The notes under the pieces are model-generated. The model made no database searches, had not been told where the DNA came from, and worked only from the letters and a program-made list of their open reading frames with translations. This document shows positions 57,501 to 64,000 of a stretch of DNA of 64,000 nt, in pieces. The position numbers were made by a program, and so were the translations under genes. How positions within the stretch are numbered: the first letter of the stretch is position 1; each line of letters opens with the position of its first letter. The stretch comes from Anaspis maculata (Eukaryota > Arthropoda > Insecta > Coleoptera > Scraptiidae), in assembly GCA_949128115.1 (NCBI GenBank), contig OX421961.1, positions 120,717,050 to 120,781,049 of the forward strand, given 5' to 3'.

Positions 57501-59445
57501 ATGCTGTCCACATAACTGACAAATGAAAACTCGCTGTCGAACACGACCATGGACCTGTACTTAAACTGGACTTATAATACCGTATATCGCCATGAATCCA
57601 GTAGAATGCCGACATGTTCGTTATCCCTAGGGACTTTCATTTCCCACAATTAATATTGACCGTTCTGCTCTAATGACTTTTCTCTGATAGCGACATGACA
57701 TCGCAGTGTAAAGTTTAGGTTAGATGTCAAAATGACATTTTCAAATTTGCTTGAGAGGCATAGCCGTTTTCTTTCGGTCGCTTGCAGCGTTTTGTACGTA
57801 CATGTGTTCATAGGTTCCAGTAATTCAATATAAGGGACGATGTTCCGTGTCAAAAATTGTCTCGAAAATTGTTAACTGAAGTGTGTTGAATACACGGTGT
57901 GCTGTCGGGCACTAGGCCGTTCGGCTTTTTTGTTTATGTTCCCCAATGGCTGGCAATCGCCGTTCTTTGTGTTTTTCTGTATTCTGTATCACAGTGCTTG
58001 CGCCCTTCTACCGTGCATTTTATTTCGCAGAACTACGGATAATAAGTAATGAAATCCACAGAATATTCTTATTAAACGAATAAGGGAGTTATAAAACACA
58101 CCTAAAATTCGAATTTGACACCACAAATCCGAAAACTTCCCACGTTGAAAAAACAAAACTGTCAAAATGACGTTTCTGGTGCAGGGATCACGCTTTCTGG
58201 TGCAAAGCTGATAAATCGCAACCGTGATCCCTGATCGCAACTGCGTTGATTTTGAAGCAACCTTCGATAAATTCACAAGACAGTGACTCTCAAAACTTCA
58301 TGACTGTTTCAACTTGCGAACTTGCGATGAGTTGTTCTTAACGAAATAAACCTAATGGCTACTTTCGAAGTGAAAAACATATTATTGTAAATTGAATCTG
58401 TTATTATAAAATAATATTATATCCATAAATATTTATAGTACAAAATGTGCCGATGCAAGTTGCAGATTCTCTATAATCTTTTGAGAACTTCTGTTATGAT
58501 AACGATAATGGGCGTTTTTCATTTACGGACACAAGTCGACTTGTGTCGACACTAATGAGCTCCATTTGATCTGTGTTCCTTTGTGTCATCGACACAAGCT
58601 AACACAAGCTGACACAAACCGACACAAATGTTTTAAATGGAAAGCGCCCATTGGTAGCGCCCGTGTGGCGTCATTTGTTGTTTGGTCGGGTAGGGTGATC
58701 CGCAGTCCATTTTAAATACAGGTCCATGAACGCGACTCCTAAATCTTCTAACAACTTGCCTCACAACAGCCCAGCCTCCTCAATTGCGTGATCGTAGTAC
58801 ACCGGCTTTATATGGTATTTACAAGGATGTCTATACTACTGGCTGGATAAGAAACTTCGCCGCCATCTTGAAGCTTGATTTGAATCTGTGACCGTCGGGA
58901 TTGTCATCGTGACATTCGTGATGGACACCGCCAGCCTCTTGTGCATCCATGGCGAATTATCGTTGATTATGCCGCGCAAGCCCAATAGTGTTCGCAACAA
59001 GCGGACCCCGCAACATAACACACTTTTTGTTGCAGGTAATTGACTAATTGCTATCATTTTACAAGACCGGGCCCATACCGGGCCTGGCAGCAAACTTCCG
59101 AACGACAGTTTCGAGCGTGCTCCGACTGAACGTGACTATGGTTACGGGTGGCGGACCAGTCGCGGACAATAACACTTCGACCGTCGGGATTGTCAAATCT
59201 CGGCTTCACCTTTCTACGTCAAAACCGGCGAAGCTTCTTGTCCAGTCAGTATAGACGTCCTTGGGTATTTATGCACTTACACTGGAACTTCTTTGGCAAA
59301 TGGGCTTGCTTCTGGATCCACTCTTCGATCAATTTGACATCTTCATCAACACGCTCTTGGTTCACGTCGTATGATTTGTAAATTTCAGCTCTCTGAACGT
59401 CGCTTATTCGATAAAGCTCCATCTCCTTTGTTAAGATGTTTTGGA
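51541..59445 (-). CDS. CRAL-TRIO lipid-transfer protein (alpha-TTP/clavesin type), six exons, 5' end incomplete
   Basis: Exons in minus order: 59281-59445, 54803-54959, 53402-53651, 52282-52392, 52004-52106, 51541-51695, about 313 codons. All five introns have GT-AG ends (GTAAGTG, GTAAGT, GTAAGA, GTAAAT, GTTTGG) and phases agree at each join. Exon 1 carries the CRAL-TRIO N-terminal helices (EDVKLIEEWIQKQAHLP). Exon 2 continues them (NKFSVERAKDRIEKYFTLKT). Exon 3 opens the lipid-binding domain (RIFLLKLRTPDATHYTTDHF, then VVVDMENYSFDHL). Exon 4 has MISMDFINVNPSFHLL. Exon 5 has LPEEYGG, and exon 6 ends FGLDGTFKKMNLD, the family's usual finish. The family moves hydrophobic ligands such as retinoids and tocopherol between membranes; the ligand here is unknown. 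The first exon begins at an acceptor (TTGCAG), so the start codon is either the ATG at 59422 or in an unseen upstream exon. Introns hold several MITEs. Confidence 0.85.
52555..52755. repeat. Degenerate relative of the 56.5-kb MITE
   Basis: GGAATAAGCCCACTGCGATTGATTCCGCAACG and GGTACTTTGGTTTCAGC match, inverted, the element at 56530-56800. The outer 25 bp (CAATTCAACTCCATCCTTAA) also match 56508-56530. Confidence 0.6.
52760..53306. mobile_element. TTAA-type foldback MITE, copy 2, in a CRAL-TRIO intron
   Basis: Same family as 35060-35581 (GGGGTTTCTGATGCGACTAA at left and inverted at right). TTAA is present at the left (52756-52759), but the right flank reads TGAT, so one duplication has been lost. 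Sits between exons 3 and 4. Confidence 0.8.
55500..56010 (+). repeat. Degenerate short tandem repeat in CRAL-TRIO intron 1
   Basis: Phrases like GGCCTCAAACGGCACAAAAG and GAAGACACC recur every 30-60 bp. No convincing frame. Confidence 0.5.
56530..56805. mobile_element. Hairpin MITE in CRAL-TRIO intron 1
   Basis: AATAAGCGTTGCGGAATCAA... pairs with 56705-56800 over about 100 bp (GGGTTTATTC, GACAGAATCTCACCAT, GTCTCTTTCGAAAGCTACAA). Confidence 0.75.
56806..58500. other. CRAL-TRIO intron 1, no gene
   Basis: Begins with TACAGGGTGTTTACAC at 56800, a foldback-family end, followed by a relative of the 1146-1600 repeat (CTTCTATTTTCGTTATT). The remainder is AT-rich with nothing recognised. Confidence 0.5.
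58508..58651. mobile_element. Hairpin MITE with GACACAAG repeats
   Basis: Inverted ends TGGGCGTTTTTCATTTACGG / ATTTAAAACATTTG...GCGCCCA. GACACAAG or its inverse occurs about seven times within 145 bp. Confidence 0.65.
58822..59263. mobile_element. hAT-type MITE, 442 bp, perfect 8-bp TSD, next to a splice donor
   Basis: Inverted ends CAAGGATGTCTATACT and CAAGGACGTCTATACT with homology for about 40 bp, flanked by GGTATTTA (58814-58821 and 59264-59271). CAAGG fits the hAT YARNG terminus. The right duplication ends 3 bp from the GTAAGT donor (59275-59280, minus) of CRAL-TRIO exon 1. Confidence 0.85.
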
Positions 59446-59950
59446 CTGCAATAATTCATGGGAATGGCACTGATCAGTAGGTACTTATAAACAGGTAGGT
59501 CTAGTTTTTTAATAGGCATGCCGTAATCAGGTGAATATTTACGATGCAAAATTCACGGTTGGTAGAAACCTACTTGTTTAAAAAAAAAATGACCTTCCAA
59601 TGTCTAGGTAGGTAAAATGCCGTGTCAACTATATCCCCTTAATTTTTTATTATTACTATTATTATTATTGTTATTATTATTGATTGACCAACAGCCTATC
59701 AGTCCTGTAATAGGTCAATACCACTAAATATCTCGAAAAACAATTTTCAGTCCGAAAACCTTTTCATGGAAGATGTCGAACATTTTCTGGATTTTGTTAA
59801 AGCTCAGACAGATTTGGTTGATGGGTGAATTATATTTGGAGGCCGTCCTCGAGGTTTTTATATAAAACGTTTCGGAGCTTCTTAATCCAAGTCCAGGAAC
59901 GTTGATCGGATTATATCATAGCATATATTGTTACTTATTTCGCGTACGGG
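59446..59950. other. Upstream of CRAL-TRIO exon 1; no gene seen
   Basis: Should hold the promoter or a further 5' exon of the CRAL-TRIO gene, but I see no convincing coding start with donor. A (TTA)n-like run lies at 59645-59685. Confidence 0.4.
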
Positions 59951-59951
59951 A

Positions 59952-60448
59952 TCAAATATAATTGAGACAATTGTTTTAAAACACTGTTTATTACTGCATA
60001 CTACAATAAATACACGCCAACAATTATTTACTTCGGAATATCTCTGTGATTACTACTCGTTTTTAATCCGCTCGCTACCACTTCGCATTCCAATTCATAT
60101 CTACTGATCGTGAACCGACGATTGATGCCTTTGATAGGTCCGACTAATTCATCTCGAATGTTCCATGCGTTCTCCAGCAGTTTCCTCGGTACCTGGCATA
60201 CGATTCCTAGACGACTCCCGAATAATCACACATCTTTCGCGTATAATTCTGCCGTGCTCTAGAGCCGGCGCCGGCGCCGCCGCCAAATGGACAGATGTGT
60301 CCTGATCGAGCGTTGGAATCTCCCCATTCAGTTTCACGTACACGCACGCTCTGGAATGCACAAAAACGCTTCGCATTTGTACACTGCGATCTAATGGAAA
60401 GAATATAAAAAGATCGCGTGTTATCCAGACTCGCCGCTCGTAACAGTA
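59952..60448 (-). repeat. LTR-like dispersed repeat, copy 2
   Basis: Second copy of the repeat at 270-745, about 75 percent alike by eye, with a longer GC insert (GCCGGCGCCGGCGCCGCCGCC, 60265-60285). The two copies are too divergent to be LTRs of one recent element. Confidence 0.6.
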
Positions 60449-60573
60449 TTATATACGTTTTTATTTTCAGTTGAATAACTTTTTGGAGCAAAATAAAGAG
60501 ACAAGCTGAAGCGCTGGGAGGATTCATGCGGTATATGCATAGAAATAAGAAAAAATGTTACTAATAATAGTCA

Positions 60574-60910
60574 TTGCTGATTAATAACAAAAGCAAAAAC
60601 ACGAAGTTCAGTCTACTTGAGAATCTTCACATTCCACAAGAAACACCTCTTGACACTTTAAATAGGATAAACAACTTCTTGGTGAATCAATGCGAGAGTA
60701 CAGCCGTTGTGGATAGCTCGGACGCGAATAAATATCAGACACCACTCGTGAAAAATCAAAACAACTTGTTTTTGTCTCCAACTGATAGTGAAGAGGTAAA
60801 AACAATTATAAAACAATTGAAAAACACCAACTCAAGCGGAGAAGATAAAGTCAGCGTTAGAGTTCTAAAATACGTAACATATGAAATAGTTGAGCCCTTG
60901 ACACATATCG
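60574..60910 (+). pseudogene. Fragment of a LINE reverse transcriptase N-terminal region
   Basis: Reads FLSPTDSEEVKTIIKQLKNT followed by SSGEDKVSVRVLKYVTYEIV, the finger segment preceding the INxSxxxGxFP motif in LINE enzymes, then breaks at about 60910. An ELPSGKVAQVN echo of the next motif occurs near 60990 after unrelated sequence. Both ends truncated. Confidence 0.7.
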
Positions 60911-61660
60911 CACCCCCGCGAGAAAAGTGACACAAGTCAAAATTTGCAATTTTTGAGTTAAATGCTGCATGATGCTGCAAAACACAAGAGCTTCCATCAG
61001 GAAAAGTGGCTCAAGTCAATCTATAATAGTAAACGAGAGGGGGCGCTACTGTCGTTTTGCCGCGGGCCATATTGTGAGCAGCTGACACAGGAACAGTGAC
61101 ACAATCAGCTGTGACCAGCGTGTTCAGCAATATTTCCGCAAGAAAACCGCCATAATCCAAAAAGTGTCGTTTTTCAACAAAGGTATATTCCTATTTTGTA
61201 ACAATTTGTTAGGTAATAAAGTGACTCATTTTCCAAATGTGTCGCTCTTTCCGAAGTTGTGACATTGTTCTTGATAATACAAGGAAATATTTCCTCAGTT
61301 GCGTATCTTTGTTAGAGTTGTGACGTTGTTCTCGATATTATAACTGATAATTTTTCATAAATATGACGCTATTCTTTGAGTTGTGACATTTTTCTTAGAA
61401 ATAACAACAACAATTTTGCATGTTATTACATGAATCCATTGGGCATTTTTGGTTCAGTTGTACACCTTTTGAGATATTCTGGTTCGCCTTCTCTTCAGTC
61501 TCTAACGATATTTGGGTTCGCCTTCTTTTCAGTCTCTAAAATAAGACTGAAGAGAAGGCGGGAGCAGAGATTGAAGAGCAGACGGAAGATGACGTCGAAA
61601 ACAAGACAGAAAAGGAAGTGAAAGAGAAGACGGGCGAGGAGATGAAAGAGGATATGGAAA
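60911..61660. other. Unassigned sequence between two LINE remnants
   Basis: Several TGTGACATTGTTCTxGATATTATA-like phrases (61260, 61320, 61380) make a loose repeat. At 61470-61565 GCCTTCTTTTCAGTCTCTAA folds on TTAGAGACTGAAAAGAAGGC-type sequence. No gene. Confidence 0.45.
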
Positions 61661-64000
61661 CATAGATAGATAGATAGATAATGTTTATTCATATACCATT
61701 ACTGGTGTCGAATACATAAAAATTAGGTATATAGGTAACATACAAGAATAATAGAAAACAATAACAATTATACATTAATAAAATGTCATAAAATGATAAC
61801 AGAAAATGTAATTGTATAAAAGTTTACTTATTCCCACTTTGAAGTGTCATTAATATATTCCTCCATTGAATAATATACTTTTGATTTTAACATTGTTTTT
61901 AAATTTTGATTGAAAAATTTTGAGTTGAGATTTCTGATATCGATTGGAATTTTGTTATATAATACTATTGATTGATGTACAAAAGATCTTAGAAAAATGT
62001 CATTCTTTGGGATTTCCCCCCTAATTTCGTTATTTTTTCTAGTTTGATGATTATGGACAGAAGTTCCTACACTAAATTCCCCTTTATGTTTATGCATGTA
62101 ACTCAAGCAATTTAATATATATAAAGAGATTACCGTCATGATGTTTAAATCTTTGAAATGTTCCCTACAAGATTCTCTTTGAACTAAGCCTAACATTGCT
62201 CGAATTGCCTTTTTTTGGAGTTTTAAAATAATTTTTATATGACAACTGTTTCCCCAAAATTGTATTCCATATTGAATTATTGATCCAAAATACGCATGAT
62301 AAACCATCAATAAAGTTTTTAAATTTAAAGTTAATCTTAATTTTTTTAGCACAAAAATTGCCGAACCTAATCTAGATTTTAAATTTTCTATATGGTTTAT
62401 CCACGAAAGTTTTCGGTCCAGAAATATTCCTAAAAATTTACAATTCTCTGTTACTTCAAAATTTGTGTTTGTATATGAAACGTTTTTAATGGGAAAAGCT
62501 ACCCCGAATCCAATAATTTTAGTTTTGTTCGTGTTTATTATCATTTTATTTTTCCTAAACCAGTTGATTGTTTGTGTCATCGCTGTTCTAATTTTTAAAG
62601 TGAGTTCTTCAACGTTTGTTCCGCAAACACATAAATTTGTATCATCTGCATATTATATGATCGATTTACAATCTTTAATTTTGACGTGGTTAGGTAGGTC
62701 ATTCATGAAAATGTTAAAAAAATTTGGTGACACTATTGCACCTTGTGGCAAACCTGTATTAATAATTTTACTTAGATCTGATACGTATAATTTCTGATGC
62801 CCATTCTCTACCCATTTGACCTCGGTTATTTGTTGTCGGTCACTTAAGTATGAACTTATCAATTTATAAATATTACCCCTAATCCCATAACTATATAATT
62901 TATCTAAAAGAATTTTGTGATCTACTAAATCGTATGCTTTTGATAGATCAAAGTTGATACATGCCACTAATAGATTTTTGTTCATTGCATTATAAATCGT
63001 CTTAAGTATCTCTTCTAATGCCGTAGAACATCCTCTTCCCTGTCTAAAACCGTGAATTTCATCATTAAAGAGATCATTAGATTCAAAAAACTCCACAATA
63101 ATTTTATTAATACAGTTTTCAAAAATTTTTGAGATAACATTTAATAAACTAACTGGTCTGTAATTTTGTGATGAACATTTCTCGCCTGATTTATAAATCG
63201 GTATAATTTTGGAAATTTTTAATTCTGATGGAAATTCCCCTTTGTCAAAATAGTGATTTATCATATATGTTAAATGTTCCGAGATAAATTCCTTCCCTAA
63301 TTTATATGCTTTTGTGGGTATTTCATCTACCCCCATAGACATGGAATTACTTAGTTTATTAATAATTTCAATGATATCTTCTTCCATAAATGGTTTCAAG
63401 AATATCGATGATTTGTTATTTGTTTGTAGTGTATTTTGTATTTCTTTGTCGATGGGAGTTAATTTAGAAACTAATTTTTGAGGAACTTCGTAGAAATATT
63501 TGTTGAAAGTGTTTGCAACATCTTGTTTTTCTAATCGTTGATTGTTTTCCTTAAGATATATATTTTCATTTTTTTTTAATTTATTACATTCCTTGGAAAT
63601 TAATGACCAAGTTGTTTTGATTTTATTTGTAGAATCTTTAACAATATTCTGTAAATGAAGTTTCTTTGCTTCTCTTATGATTTTGTTAAATACCATACAG
63701 TATTTTTTGTAATATATTAGAATTTTATAGTTTGGAAAAATCTTGTATAGTTCGAAAAGTTCCCGTTTTGTTTTACTAGATATTTTTATCCCTCGAGTGA
63801 TCCATCCCTTTGTTTGTCTAGATTGTTTTTTGAAATTCACGATTGGAAAAGAAGTATTGTATATATTTTTAAAAATGTTGTAAAATATTTGGATCTTATT
63901 ATCATCCTGGTATAATTGTGACCAGTTAGCCTTCGATAATAATTGCTTAAATGTATCTATATTTTTTTTCATTAGTCAGGTTACGTCTACGGAAAAATTT
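61661..64000 (-). mobile_element. LINE, minus strand, running off the window end
   Basis: 3' end at the (TCTA)n tail (61663-61681, read on the minus strand after AATAAA). The coding region occupies 61828-64000. The endonuclease part lies beyond the window or was lost. Confidence 0.88.
61828..63972 (-). pseudogene. LINE reverse transcriptase with one in-frame stop at the catalytic site
   Basis: One frame over 715 codons with a single TAA at 62653-62655, directly before the YADD catalytic motif. Motifs in order: SMSMGVDEIPTKAYKLG, ISKIIPIYKSGEK, NYRPVSLLNVISKIFE, GFRQGRGCSTALEEI, ACINFDLSKAYDLVDH, TGLPQGAIVSPNFFNIF, stop, YADD, then NTNKTKIIGFG and KFLGIFLDRKLSW, and a C-terminal YHAYFGSIIQYGIQFWG region. 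At the 5' edge (63972) the frame ends at an upstream TGA. A homologous-looking stretch (RRNLTNE) continues in another frame across an A-run, so a frameshift is likely there. Enzyme for target-primed reverse transcription; this copy is inactive. Confidence 0.9.

Overview
The window is arthropod, probably insect, nuclear DNA. It has spliced genes with very short introns (55 and 57 bp), AT-rich spacers, a BEL/Pao retrotransposon, and many TIR transposons and hairpin MITEs. The frequent TAGGTAGGTACC-like runs remind me of hemipteran genomes, but no marker fixes the order.

Host genes are few. (1) 7955-9245 (+) is a two-exon gene for a secreted Cys-, Asn- and Pro-rich protein. (2) 16097-17008 (-) is a two-exon homologue of p31comet (MAD2L1BP), the spindle-checkpoint antagonist of MAD2. 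(3) 51541-59445 (-) is a six-exon CRAL-TRIO lipid-transfer protein gene (alpha-TTP/clavesin type). Its phases agree across all five introns, and its large introns are full of MITEs.

Nearly everything else is mobile or repetitive DNA. 1-7.5 kb: an LTR-like repeat, hairpin MITEs, a 118-bp minisatellite, a 1.1-kb palindrome, a 969-bp hAT element with a perfect 8-bp target duplication (TSD), and an element rich in TGTGGAATAC. 9.3-16 kb: 340-bp and GC-rich tandem repeats and a 2.5-kb foldback Tc1-like element. 17.4-20.7 kb: a 262-bp tandem array with a 1.4-kb transposon inserted, whose ends are packed with GACGTC palindromes.

22155-40368 is an 18.2-kb nest bounded by hAT-type ends and a perfect 8-bp TSD. 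Inside are three copies (A, D, C) of a Tc1/mariner/IS630-like transposon whose ends are arrays of 21-bp iterons. Copy A's array is interrupted by a LINE. The LINE is interrupted between two Cys codons by a BEL/Pao element with 5-bp TSD, and the BEL/Pao integrase by a 2.65-kb element with TG...CA inverted termini and 4-bp TSD. Copy D holds a 1.1-kb TIR element (itself holding a TTAA MITE) and copy C. Copy C's transposase is split by a 990-bp element with 5-bp TSD.

41-51 kb holds more foldback elements and a 1.4-kb P-like element (8-bp TSD) carrying a decayed THAP-domain gene. 59.9-64 kb holds a second LTR-like repeat, a LINE fragment, and a minus-strand LINE that runs off the window end and has a stop codon just before YADD.

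Element boundaries given with TSDs are exact readings. Those without are good to about 10-20 bp. Superfamily names rest on termini, TSD length and visible protein motifs, not on database searches.
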